A stretch of 64,000 nt of DNA from a candidate division Hyd24-12 bacterium UBA5074 (GTDB lineage Bacteria; Fermentibacterota; Fermentibacteria; Fermentibacterales; Fermentibacteraceae). The stretch lies in contig DIAQ01000095.1 of NCBI GenBank assembly GCA_002414865.1, positions 1 to 64,000 on the forward strand, given 5' to 3'. Within the stretch, counting starts at the first letter, position 1. Every line of letters starts with the position of its first letter. The notes beneath the pieces were generated by a model. That model searched no databases, was not told the DNA's origin, and saw nothing but the letters and a program-made list of their open reading frames with translations. Made by a program: the position numbers and the translations under genes. Below are positions 34,391 through 43,229 of the stretch, one piece after another.

Positions 34391-35244
34391 CTTTCTCCGC
34401 CTCCGACTGCTGCGCCGACCTCGTACCTCGAGCGGGCCACCTCGAGCAGGCTGTCCACGACCGCGGCGCGGCGGCCGCGCAGGATGACCTCGGAAAGGCT
34501 CGCGGCAACCCTGGCGGTGTCGGTGAGGGCGCGCGTCTCCGTGACGAGGAAGATGCGCCATCCTGTATCGGAGCCCACCACGTCGCTAAGCCCGGTCAGC
34601 GTCCCGATCCCGGCCGGGAGTCCCCTTCCCGTGAGCTCGCCGCCCACGAGGAAGCCCATGTCCCCTCCGATGGCTGACCTCTGGGCCAGGGAGGCGTTCT
34701 CGGCGAGCACCTGGAAACTCTGTCCTGCGGCGACCCTGGCCCTGAGCGATTCGGCCGTCGCGCTGTCCGGGACCAGCATCTCGAAGTAATGCCTTTCGAC
34801 TGAATAGAGGAGGCTGTCCTGCCTCATCAGGCTTCTCACCTCACCCATGGTGGGGGCGGCGATCTGCGAGAGCTCCCTGGAGAGGAGCAGGTCCCTCCGC
34901 AGGAGCTGCACGGCCCTCCTGGCCACGAAGCCGCCCAGCACCGGGTCGTCCAGGCCTTCGTCGACGGCCAGCCTCGCAAGGAGCTCGTCTTCGGTCCAGG
35001 CGAGGGCGGCCTGCCGGCCGTCACCTCCCGGATCGGCCAGGGCCAGCTCCTCGGCGGTCAGGACAGCGCCTTCCACCGACGCGGCGGCAGCCACCCCCGG
35101 CGCATCTCCGGCCATCGGCCCCTCCGGCTCCACCCTGGAGCCTGCCAGCAGATAGGCCCCGGCCACGGCAGCCAGCGCCAGCACCGGCACGGCGATGCCC
35201 CAAACCGGGAAAGCGCTCTGCTCGTCAGTTCTGGACGTGCTCAA
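34387..35244 (-). CDS. Membrane-anchored parvulin-like protein
   Basis: A 285-residue protein anchored by one N-terminal membrane segment (VWGIAVPVLALAAVAGAYLL, residues 14-33), with its bulk in the periplasm. A helical SurA_N-like part (TEDELLARLAVDEGLDDPV) precedes a divergent PpiC-type domain (RHYFEMLVPDSATAESLRAR, GQSFQVLAENASLAQRSAIG and GGDMGFLVGGELT). Catalytic residues are not well conserved, so it may act as a chaperone only. It overlaps the next foldase gene by 20 bases. Confidence 0.7.
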   Translation of the reverse strand: MSTSRTDEQSAFPVWGIAVPVLALAAVAGAYLLAGSRVEPEGPMAGDAPGVAAAASVEGAVLTAEELALADPGGDGRQAALAWTEDELLARLAVDEGLDDPVLGGFVARRAVQLLRRDLLLSRELSQIAAPTMGEVRSLMRQDSLLYSVERHYFEMLVPDSATAESLRARVAAGQSFQVLAENASLAQRSAIGGDMGFLVGGELTGRGLPAGIGTLTGLSDVVGSDTGWRIFLVTETRALTDTARVAASLSEVILRGRRAAVVDSLLEVARSRYEVGAAVGGGER

Positions 35245-36046
35245 GCAGCCTCTCCGGATACATGGTCACCGTATGCCTGGCCTCGAGCGAGTCGAGAAGG
35301 CTCATCAGCACCTGTTCCTGCTCGGAGGCATAGAGCTCCTGCTCGGCGAGCGCGAGTATGTCCTCGTCGCTGGGAGCGGGGCTGAGAGGCCTGGTCTCGA
35401 GCACCTTTATGATGTGATAGCCCATGGAGGTATGGACAACGCCGCTCATCTGGCCGGGGGCCAGGGAGAAGGCGGCCTCCTCGAACGGGACCACGGCCTG
35501 GCCGCGGGAAAGCCAGCCCAGGTCGCCGCCATCCGGCGCGCTTGGACAGGTCGAGTATTCCATTGCCAGCGTGTCGAAGCTCTCTCCGGAGCGGAGCCGT
35601 GCGAGGAGCGACTGGGCGAGGTCTTCGTCGGGCACGAGAATGTGCCTGGCGTGGATCTCCATCCTGTAGCTGTCCCCCCAGCTGGCCACATAGTTCTCGA
35701 CGTCCAGGCGCGACACCTCTATGTCCGCGGTGGCCTTGCTGATGTAGGCCTCGAGGAGTATCTGCCTGATCTGGCTGTCGATCGCAGCAGCCACCTCGGG
35801 ATCAGAGGCCAGGTTCTCCTCCTCGGCCGCCTGAACCAGGAGCTCCTCGCGCACCCAGCTCCTGAGGACATCCTCGGCTTCGGCCGAGCTGGTCACTCCC
35901 AGGTACTGCCTGTTCTGCTCGCCACCGACAAGTGCGACCAGCTGATCCCAGGTGAGGGAAGTCGTGTCGACAGAGGCGAGGACATCGGCATGTGCGGGAA
36001 TGGCGCACAATGCCGTTGCGATCAGGACCGCTGCTGGTAACCGCAT
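35225..36046 (-). CDS. Secreted parvulin-type peptidyl-prolyl isomerase (PrsA/PpiC-like)
   Basis: A 273-residue periplasmic foldase. The signal peptide (MRLPAAVLIATALCAIPAHA) is followed by a SurA_N-like helical region, then a well-conserved parvulin domain: EIHARHILVPDEDLAQSLLA, SGESFDTLAMEYSTCPSAPD, GGDLGWLSRGQAVVPFEEAA and GQMSGVVHTSMGYHIIKVLE. It is the most canonical isomerase of the four-gene cluster. Start 36046 is chosen for its signal peptide and GGGGG upstream. Confidence 0.88.
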   Translation of the reverse strand: MRLPAAVLIATALCAIPAHADVLASVDTTSLTWDQLVALVGGEQNRQYLGVTSSAEAEDVLRSWVREELLVQAAEEENLASDPEVAAAIDSQIRQILLEAYISKATADIEVSRLDVENYVASWGDSYRMEIHARHILVPDEDLAQSLLARLRSGESFDTLAMEYSTCPSAPDGGDLGWLSRGQAVVPFEEAAFSLAPGQMSGVVHTSMGYHIIKVLETRPLSPAPSDEDILALAEQELYASEQEQVLMSLLDSLEARHTVTMYPERLLEHVQN

Positions 36047-36066
36047 CTGGGAACCCCCGTATCTCT

Positions 36067-37677
36067 TTAGTAAGTGCTTCCCCATGGGTCAACGGCCTCG
36101 ACGGCCGCACTGTCAATCTCTACACCGTACTGCAGGCGCAGTTCCGACACGAAGGCGGCGAACCGCGCCTCTACATCCTCCGCGCGGGCGGCCTCGGACA
36201 GCAGCCCCCAGATCTCCGACGCCTCCGCGGTATCGGGCGGGGCAACCTCGACGACCTGGAAATAGGCCACCACGCCCTCGGTACCCGTTTCCACCGGGCC
36301 GCCGAACGAGCCTTCGGCCGAGGAGAAGATGGCTTCGCCCATCGGACCGAAGGATTCGGGGACCTGCAGGGGGGTCGGGACGGGATCGCCTTCCTCGTCC
36401 AGCGGAGACCACGTCTCGACGGCATCGAAGGACGAGACAGGACCGAGCGAGTCCGATAGCTCCTCGGGCAGGTATGCCAGCAGGACCGAGCGCCTCTCCG
36501 GATACAGCAGGGCGCCCCTGTTCCTCTGGTAGAAGTCGAGCACCACCGCCGAATCGGGGGGCGGGACGCGTGACAGGACGCTCCTGCGCAGCAGCGCTTC
36601 GACCGACGCCATGGCCCCCACCGATCCCGGGTCCTCCTGCAGGCCCGCCGACCGGGCCATCGAGGCCGCCCAGCGCGTAGAGGCGATCGAAGTGGCATAG
36701 AACCAGATGTCGACGCCGGCGCCGGCGGGGCCCGGCCTCGGGGGAGCGAAGGCCTGGAGCTCCTCGGGGACCTCCATGCCGAAGAAGCTGTCCGGCTTCA
36801 TGGACTCGAGCAGCCACGCGATATCCCCGGCCGTCACCGCGCCTCCTTCGTAGCGCACCAGCACCGTCGCGCCGTCGACATCCACTCCCGGACGATAGGT
36901 GCCGTCGACCACGGCCAGCCCCGCGGCGAAGCTGTCGATGGCCGAGCTGACTGGCTCGAGGGCGGTCCGGGACTCCATCCATTTGAGGAAGGAGATGGTG
37001 CCGATGCCCGAGGGGAGCGTGTCCGACACCTGCCCTGTGAGGTCGAACTCGGCGGCTGCCCAGGCGCCGTAGACCGGGAACACGAACGCGCCTTCCCCTG
37101 CTCGCGGACCGACGATCTCCGTGATGTCGGAGGGCAGCGCCAGCAGCGGACCGTCGAGCGTGCGCAGGCTGGATCCTCCCGCGCTCCACGGCGCGAGTGC
37201 GGTGGAGTCCGGCTGCACGTTCCCGCCCCTGCCCCAGGCTGAAGCAATGGCAGCGGCCGAGGAGCTGTCCGGCATCAGGACGATGCGAAGCCTGAAGCGC
37301 CTTGTGAGGGAGAGGAGCGAGGCCGTATCCGTGCCCGCCGCGAAGAAGGATTCGTACTGCTGCCCGCGCCAGTCGTCGGAGAGTCTGGCATCCTCGTACA
37401 GGGAGATCCAGCGGTTGTCCCCGCTGTCAGGCGGAGTTGCCTCCAGCGCGAGCTCGAGGAGGTTCTTCGTGATCAGCCTGTCCATCAGGGCGAGCCTTCC
37501 CGTTGGCTCGAGCACGCCTACCTGTTCCTCCGGCGAGAGCGCTGCGAAGGCCTGCCTGTACTGCTCGACGGTGATCTCCCTCTCGCCCACCCTCGCGAGA
37601 ATGTCGCTCTTCCTGCCGCAGGAGACGGAGGCCGCGACAACGAGAAGAGCAGGAACCAGCATCCGCAGCGTTTTCAT
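36067..37677 (-). CDS. Foldase-like lipoprotein (SurA/PrsA-related)
   Basis: A 536-residue lipoprotein. The signal peptide ends VVAASVSC (lipobox). It starts like PrsA/SurA (DILARVGEREITVEQYRQAF then LALMDRLITKNLLELALEAT). A long poorly conserved middle follows, and a C-terminal part shows traces of a parvulin domain (YPERRSVLLAYLPEELSDS, GPMGEAIFSSAEGSFGGPVE and GTEGVVAYFQVVEV). It is probably a chaperone. It starts 42 bases after the mfd stop and leads the foldase run. Confidence 0.72.
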   Translation of the reverse strand: MKTLRMLVPALLVVAASVSCGRKSDILARVGEREITVEQYRQAFAALSPEEQVGVLEPTGRLALMDRLITKNLLELALEATPPDSGDNRWISLYEDARLSDDWRGQQYESFFAAGTDTASLLSLTRRFRLRIVLMPDSSSAAAIASAWGRGGNVQPDSTALAPWSAGGSSLRTLDGPLLALPSDITEIVGPRAGEGAFVFPVYGAWAAAEFDLTGQVSDTLPSGIGTISFLKWMESRTALEPVSSAIDSFAAGLAVVDGTYRPGVDVDGATVLVRYEGGAVTAGDIAWLLESMKPDSFFGMEVPEELQAFAPPRPGPAGAGVDIWFYATSIASTRWAASMARSAGLQEDPGSVGAMASVEALLRRSVLSRVPPPDSAVVLDFYQRNRGALLYPERRSVLLAYLPEELSDSLGPVSSFDAVETWSPLDEEGDPVPTPLQVPESFGPMGEAIFSSAEGSFGGPVETGTEGVVAYFQVVEVAPPDTAEASEIWGLLSEAARAEDVEARFAAFVSELRLQYGVEIDSAAVEAVDPWGSTY

Positions 37678-37719
37678 ATGTCCTTCCTGAATGTTGCAGG
37701 GAAGGTTGTTTATACCCAA

Positions 37720-40700
37720 CTAACCGAGGCGCCGCAATGCGGAAGTCGCGAGGCCCAGTAAACCAACTGCTTCGGCACCTTCATATTCCAGTGCGATGAC
37801 CAGGCGGCCGGTCTTCTCCCTCACGATGGCTCTCGTCCCGAATCCCGCGAGCCTCCTCCCGGCCTCCGCCTCCGTGACCGCCCCGGAACGGAGAACGATG
37901 CGAAGCGATTTCCCGCCCCCCACGACCTCCTCGGCGCCGGCGGAGCCCGCAAGCACCCTCAGCCGGGCTCTCTCGGCGCAGTTCGAGACCTGGTCGGGCA
38001 TCTCTCCGTACCTGTCCCTCACGAACCGTTTCCAGTCCTCCACATCCTCCTCGCCGGAGGAGCGCCAGACTATCCTGTAGAGCCTCACGCGCTCGAGGAT
38101 GTCCGGCATGTAATCCTCGGGTATGAAGGCATCTCCGGGCATCTCTATGCGGATATCCGCCTGTGGCCCCTGGAGCCCGCCACGCAGCCTGGAGGCCTCC
38201 TCCGCGATGAGATCCTCGAACAGCGAATAGCCGATGGACTCGATCTGTCCGTGCTGCCTTGCGCCCAGCAGCTCGCCGGCGCCCCTCGTCTCCAGGTCCC
38301 TCATGGCGACATGCCATCCCGATCCCAGCTCCGTGAACCGGGAGATGGACTCGAGCCTCGTCCGGGCTTCGGGCGACAGGCCCCGCCGCCCGGCGGGATG
38401 GAGGAGGTAGCAGTAAGCCCTGTGATAGCTCCTCCCCACCCTGCCGCGCAGCTGGTACAGGTCGGCCACCCCGAAGGTCTGCGCGTTGTCTATGAAGATC
38501 GTGTTGACCCTCGGCAGGTCCAGGCCCGATTCGATGATGGCGGTGCACAGCAGGAGGTCGTAACCGCCCTCCATGAAGCTGTGCATGACCTCCTCGAGGG
38601 CTTCCGGCCTCATCTGCCCGTGGGCGGTGCAGATCCTCACGCCGGGGAGGGCTGACTGGAGGTCGGCCAGGACATCTCCTAGGGTGGCGATCCTGTTGTG
38701 GACGTAGAAGACCTGGCCCTCGCGCTCCAGCTCGCGGTTGACAGCCGTGGCGACGATCCGGGGATTGAAGGTCGCGAGCTCGGTATGGACGGGGTACCGG
38801 TCCCTGGGCGGAGTGGCTATCAGCGAGATGTCCCTGAACCCCGAGAGGGCCATGTGAAGCGTCCTCGGAATAGGCGTGGCGGTCATCGCGAGGGTGTCCA
38901 CCGAGGTTCTGAGCTCGCGCAGGTACTCCTTCTGGCGCACTCCGAAGCGATGCTCCTCGTCGATTATGACCAGGCCGAGACGGTTGAACCGCACATCCTT
39001 CTGCAGGATGCGGTGTGTCCCGACGATGATCGAGACGCTCCCCTCGGCGAGGCCAGCCAGCACCTCGCGCTGCTCAGCGGGTGTCTGGAAGCGGCTGAGG
39101 ACGCCCACCTTCACCGGGAACTCGGCCAGTCGATCGCGGAACGTCTGGAAATGCTGCTCGGCCAGAATGGTGGTAGGCACGAGGACGGCCACCTGCAGGC
39201 CTGCATCCGCAGCCCTGAATGCGGCCCTGAGGGCGACTTCAGTCTTCCCGTATCCGACGTCGCCGCATATCAGCCTGTCCATGGGCATCGGCTTCGTGAA
39301 GTCCTCCTTCACCCTCTCGATAGTCGTCCTCTGGTCGGGCGTCTCCTCGAACGGGAAGGTCCTCTCCAGAGCATCCATGAGGTTGGAGGGCGGCGGGATA
39401 AGGGGCCGCTCCCTGGCCTTCCTCTCCGCGTAGAGGACCGCCAGGCGGCCGGCGATCTCCGCGGCCCTCACCCTGGCCCTCGACACGCGGCCGCTCCAGA
39501 ACGAAGCCCCGATCCTGTCCAGCTGCGGGTGGGCGTCTCCCGGGGTCCTGTAGAGGTGAACCTGGCCGATCTCGGGAACCGGGACCAGGAGCTTGTCACC
39601 GTCCGCATATTCTATCGAGAGGCAGTCGATCGTCTCGCCCCCCGTCGACACCCGCTCCAGGCCTCTGAAGATCCCAATGCCGTACTGCCTGTGGACTACG
39701 AACTGCCCTGGAGAGAGGTCGTCGTCCACAGCCGCGGGCTCCCCGCCCCTGAAGCGCCTCACGGTTCCCGGCCTGCGCCTCCCGGAGAGCAGGCGTCTCT
39801 CGGACAGCACGACAAGGCCCTTCTCGGGCATCCTGAAGCCCTCGGATATCGAGAGGACCTGGACATCGACCTCCATCCCCTCCGGGATCAGGGCGGCGAA
39901 CGCCTCCTTCTCGGCGGGCGAATCGCAGGCAACCGCAATCCTGTAGCCATCTCCGAGCCAATCCGAGAACTGCCTCCTCATCTCCTCGGGATGGCCCACG
40001 TAGGTCTCCTGGGGGAGCGTGAGGCAGTATTCGTCCACGTCCTCGGACGGAGTGACCTCGAAGCTGACAGTCCGGGGGCATGCCGAGAGCCTCTCCAGCA
40101 TCTCCTCCGGAGTGGCGAACTGCTGCCCGGGGGTGAACCCGGCATCGGCGGGGAATCCCTGCGTCTGGGTCTCCCAGGCCGCCTTCAGGCTCTCCTGCAG
40201 CCTGCCGGGCTCCACGAGCACCAGAGTCCCGATGGTGGCGAGGTAGTCGGGCAGGGTCGCCGAGTCGTCCATGAACAGCGGGAGGTGGTGCTCCAGGCCA
40301 GGTATATTGTTTGATATCAGCATCTTTTCAGCTAGGTAATGCCCCTGCGGAAGCCGTTCCATGGCCCTGTCCCAGAGCTCCGGGCGGAGGACAGCCTCCC
40401 TGGCGGGCAGCAGGTCGGCGGAGGCGACCTCGCGGATGCTCCGCTGCGACCTCTGATCGAAGATGCGGAGCGACTCGACCTCGTCACCGAAGAACTCGAT
40501 GCGGACAGGGTTGTCCATGCCGAAGCCGCCTGCGTCGATGACGCCTCCCCTGGCGGCCCACCGACCCTGCTCGACCACCGAGTCCTCCCTTTCGTACCCC
40601 GCGCTCACCAGCCATGACGAAAGCTCTGCGGGGTCTAGGCGCATGCCCCTGTAGACGTGGAAGACCTCGAACAACGATGTCGGAGGCAGCCGCTTGAGCA

Positions 40701-41028
40701 GCGCCGCGGCCGGCACGACTGCGATGGTGGAGGGGCCGGGGGCCAGGAGTCCGTGCATGCACTCGATCCGGTCGGAGATCACGCTCTGGTGGGCCGGCTC
40801 TCCCTCGTATGGCAGGGTTTCGTAGGGAGGGAAGTAGAGCACCTGCCCGAGGATCGACCTGAGGTCGTCCCTGATGCTCTCCGCTTCACGCATCGAGGGC
40901 ACCACCACCATGGTGGGTCCCGCAAGCCGGTGGAGGGCTGCCACGGCGAAGGAGCAGGAGGCGCCCCCCAGACCGCCGACGCGTGTCAGGGGAGAGGTGC
41001 TCACCCTGTCGAGGAGAGAGTCGAACAC
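37720..41028 (-). CDS. mfd: Transcription-repair coupling factor
   Basis: Removes RNA polymerase stalled at lesions and recruits UvrA. The 1102-residue protein has the UvrB-homology region (YFPPYETLPYEGEPAHQSVI), the polymerase-interacting CarD-like domain (LSPGQFVVHRQYGIGIFRGL), and a RecG-type translocase with Walker A GDVGYGKTEVALRAAF, DEEHRFGVRQKEYLRE and TATPIPRTLHMALSGFRDIS. The TRCF C-terminal domain follows. Length is normal. The start is a GTG at 41028 with a weak ribosome site; the frame stays open a little upstream without a better start. Confidence 0.96.
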   Translation of the reverse strand: MFDSLLDRVSTSPLTRVGGLGGASCSFAVAALHRLAGPTMVVVPSMREAESIRDDLRSILGQVLYFPPYETLPYEGEPAHQSVISDRIECMHGLLAPGPSTIAVVPAAALLKRLPPTSLFEVFHVYRGMRLDPAELSSWLVSAGYEREDSVVEQGRWAARGGVIDAGGFGMDNPVRIEFFGDEVESLRIFDQRSQRSIREVASADLLPAREAVLRPELWDRAMERLPQGHYLAEKMLISNNIPGLEHHLPLFMDDSATLPDYLATIGTLVLVEPGRLQESLKAAWETQTQGFPADAGFTPGQQFATPEEMLERLSACPRTVSFEVTPSEDVDEYCLTLPQETYVGHPEEMRRQFSDWLGDGYRIAVACDSPAEKEAFAALIPEGMEVDVQVLSISEGFRMPEKGLVVLSERRLLSGRRRPGTVRRFRGGEPAAVDDDLSPGQFVVHRQYGIGIFRGLERVSTGGETIDCLSIEYADGDKLLVPVPEIGQVHLYRTPGDAHPQLDRIGASFWSGRVSRARVRAAEIAGRLAVLYAERKARERPLIPPPSNLMDALERTFPFEETPDQRTTIERVKEDFTKPMPMDRLICGDVGYGKTEVALRAAFRAADAGLQVAVLVPTTILAEQHFQTFRDRLAEFPVKVGVLSRFQTPAEQREVLAGLAEGSVSIIVGTHRILQKDVRFNRLGLVIIDEEHRFGVRQKEYLRELRTSVDTLAMTATPIPRTLHMALSGFRDISLIATPPRDRYPVHTELATFNPRIVATAVNRELEREGQVFYVHNRIATLGDVLADLQSALPGVRICTAHGQMRPEALEEVMHSFMEGGYDLLLCTAIIESGLDLPRVNTIFIDNAQTFGVADLYQLRGRVGRSYHRAYCYLLHPAGRRGLSPEARTRLESISRFTELGSGWHVAMRDLETRGAGELLGARQHGQIESIGYSLFEDLIAEEASRLRGGLQGPQADIRIEMPGDAFIPEDYMPDILERVRLYRIVWRSSGEEDVEDWKRFVRDRYGEMPDQVSNCAERARLRVLAGSAGAEEVVGGGKSLRIVLRSGAVTEAEAGRRLAGFGTRAIVREKTGRLVIALEYEGAEAVGLLGLATSALRRLG

Positions 41029-41093
41029 GCCGTCCCAGGTGAACTCGTCGACGAGCCACCCGGCGTGATGCTGCCGTCCCGGAGCGCTGGCGG

Positions 41094-42458
41094 TCAGTCC
41101 TGGCCGTCCGCGGAGGTGCGCACCAGGGCAGGCGGAGGGACAGGGAGGTCCACCCCGGCCATCCGCTCCCAGGCCGATTCGAGAATCGGCAGGAAGCCGA
41201 GGAACGCCTGCAGCTCGTCACCCTCGAGGGGGGAGACCGGCGGCACGATTTCGGTGGCGGGATTCACGAAGGAGCCGTTCCGCTTCATCTCGAAGTGCAC
41301 GTGCGGGCCGGTCGAGAGGCCCGTGCTGCCCACGTAGCCGATGATCTCCCCCTGCCTGACATACGAGCCCACCGACTGGCCCTGCGCGAACGACGACATG
41401 TGCCCGTAACCCGTCTCGTACCCGTTGGCATGCCTTATCTTGACGATGTTGCCATAGCCTCCCGAATACTGTCTCATCGTTATCACGCCGTCGCCGACCG
41501 CGTAGATCTCCGTGCCGGCCGGGGCGGCATAGTCGATGCCGTTGTGGGCCCTGCTGTATCCCAGGACAGGATGCATCCTGGACGAGCTGAACGAAGAGCT
41601 TATGCGCCCGAACGGAACGGGCATCCGGAGGAACATCGTCTTGAGGGATGCCCCGTCGCGGTGGTAGAAGTCGAGAACGACCGCGTCGGCCACCGTGTGG
41701 TAGAACGGGAAGGCCTCGGCCACGCCGCCCGAGGAGAACTCGTACTTCGCGGCGAGGATCCGCCTGAACCCCGTTTCGGATGTGCCCGGATACCTCACCT
41801 CCTCCAGGAGGATGTAGACCCGGTCGCCTATGCGGACGTCATGGTAGAAGTCGATGTCGTAGGCGAAAAGCCTGTCCGTGAGCTCGTGCTGCAGCTCGGA
41901 GATGTAGGCGCTCGCCCTCGAGGAGTCGCGCTCCGTTACGATCTCCCCCGATGGGCTGAGATCGGGGGGCAGGGCGTAGTCCCACAGGCTCTGCCAGACC
42001 GTCGAACGCACGTCGCAGGTGACGGCCCTGAGCCTCGTCCATTGAGTCTCGGGGACGAAGGTGCACTCGCTGACGAGACCGTCTCCGCCCAGTTTCACGC
42101 AGTAGAAGCCCCTGACGCTCCTTGGGAACGCCCTCAACTCCGAGAGCCTGCCCCTGACGAAGACCGCCTCTATGGTGTCGCCCTCGTGCTGCACGCGCCA
42201 CTGGAGGCTGTCATGGAGGGCCGTGCAGCAGCGGACGTAGTTGTCACCGTCGACCCCGGCCTCGCGGAGCGCCCCCCCCAGGAACCCCTCCCCTATCACG
42301 GACGTCCTCACCTCCAGAGTGTCGGCGAGGATTCCTCCCAGAGAATCGAGGGTATGGGCGAGCAATTCGTTCTGGGCTGTATAGGGCCAGGGAGGGCCGG
42401 ATCTCCTGATGGGCGGCTTCATGAACAGGACCGTGGCCGCCATCCCGGCGGCCACCAT
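41094..42458 (-). CDS. M23 (LytM-type) peptidoglycan endopeptidase, membrane anchored
   Basis: A 454-residue envelope protein. The N-terminal hydrophobic segment serves as signal or anchor. A region of about 240 residues with OapA/Csd3-like strands precedes the peptidase: RISSSFSSSRMHPVLGYSRA, HNGIDYAAPAGTE (His305, Asp309 metal ligands), GGYGNIVKIRHANGYETGYG and GPHVHFE (His386, His388). The key residues are intact, so it should cut peptide cross-links. The ATG at 42458 has CAGGAG 10 bases upstream. A CTG at 42488, 6 bases after AAGGGGGG, would give a better charged N-terminus before the membrane segment. Confidence 0.9.
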   Translation of the reverse strand: MVAAGMAATVLFMKPPIRRSGPPWPYTAQNELLAHTLDSLGGILADTLEVRTSVIGEGFLGGALREAGVDGDNYVRCCTALHDSLQWRVQHEGDTIEAVFVRGRLSELRAFPRSVRGFYCVKLGGDGLVSECTFVPETQWTRLRAVTCDVRSTVWQSLWDYALPPDLSPSGEIVTERDSSRASAYISELQHELTDRLFAYDIDFYHDVRIGDRVYILLEEVRYPGTSETGFRRILAAKYEFSSGGVAEAFPFYHTVADAVVLDFYHRDGASLKTMFLRMPVPFGRISSSFSSSRMHPVLGYSRAHNGIDYAAPAGTEIYAVGDGVITMRQYSGGYGNIVKIRHANGYETGYGHMSSFAQGQSVGSYVRQGEIIGYVGSTGLSTGPHVHFEMKRNGSFVNPATEIVPPVSPLEGDELQAFLGFLPILESAWERMAGVDLPVPPPALVRTSADGQD

Positions 42459-42501
42459 GTAGGCTATACTCCTGCGGGTCAGGCGCAGCGGGATCCCCCC
42501 T

Positions 42502-43146
42502 TCAGGGCTCCGGGGCGGCCGGACCGCGGCCGGTCTCCGAGTAGAGCCTGTCGCCGCAGTCGCCCAGCCCGGGCCGTATGAACCAGCGCGAGTCCAGGTC
42601 CCGGTCGACGGCGGCAGTCACCACTATCAGCCTCTCGTGTCTCGAGAGCTTCGCAATGCCTTCAGGTGCGCTGACCATGGATGCCAGCACCACAGCGGCG
42701 GCACCCTTCGAGAAGAGAAAGTCGACGACGCCCCTGGAGGTTCCTCCGGTTGCGAGCATCGGGTCGAGGATGATGGCCTGCCTCCCCGTGGCATCGGGCA
42801 CCGAGTCGTAGAACCAGATGGGCTTCGACGTCTGCTCGTCCCTCCGGACGGCTACGAAGCCGACCGGGGCCAGCGGCAGCACGGCCTGGAAGGGTCCGAG
42901 CATGCCCAGCCCGGCCCTCAGTATCGCCACGATTACGGGCTGCCTCGCAAGGAGCTCGCCGAGGGTGGATTCCATCGGCGTCTCCACCTCGACAGGCGCG
43001 GTCTGGAGATGGCGGGACGCCTCGAACGCCAGGAGTGTCGAGAGACCAGCCGCACAGACCCGGAAGCCTGCTGGAGGAGTCCTCCTGTCCCTCATGCGTG
43101 TGAGGAGGTCCCGCGCCACGGGATGATCGAGCTCCACCAGCTTCAA
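42502..43146 (-). CDS. upp: Uracil phosphoribosyltransferase
   Basis: Salvages uracil to UMP with PRPP. The 214-residue protein has VEVETPMESTLGELLARQPV, AILRAGLGMLGPF, VRRDEQTSKPIWFYDSVP, the PRPP loop ILDPMLATGGTSRGVVDFL and the uracil-binding C-terminus RPGLGDCGDRLYSETG. Its 5' region is shared with the divergent tyrS promoter; a weak minus-strand TGGCGA and TATGTT with 17-base spacing (43202-43174) could drive it. GGAGG lies about 12 bases before the ATG. Confidence 0.95.
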   Translation of the reverse strand: MKLVELDHPVARDLLTRMRDRRTPPAGFRVCAAGLSTLLAFEASRHLQTAPVEVETPMESTLGELLARQPVIVAILRAGLGMLGPFQAVLPLAPVGFVAVRRDEQTSKPIWFYDSVPDATGRQAIILDPMLATGGTSRGVVDFLFSKGAAAVVLASMVSAPEGIAKLSRHERLIVVTAAVDRDLDSRWFIRPGLGDCGDRLYSETGRGPAAPEP

Positions 43147-43168
43147 GAGCGCCTCCGGAGAAAATTTG

Positions 43169-43197
43169 TTGACAACATACTCCGGCCGTCATACACT
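43169..43197 (+). promoter_or_regulatory. Sigma-70-type promoter for tyrS
   Basis: TTGACA (43169-43174), a 17-base spacer and TACACT (43192-43197). The predicted start near 43204 leaves a 26-base leader to the TTG start, with GGGAGG inside. Confidence 0.7.
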
Positions 43198-43229
43198 CGC
43201 CAATTGGGCAACGAATGGGAGGAACTCGC

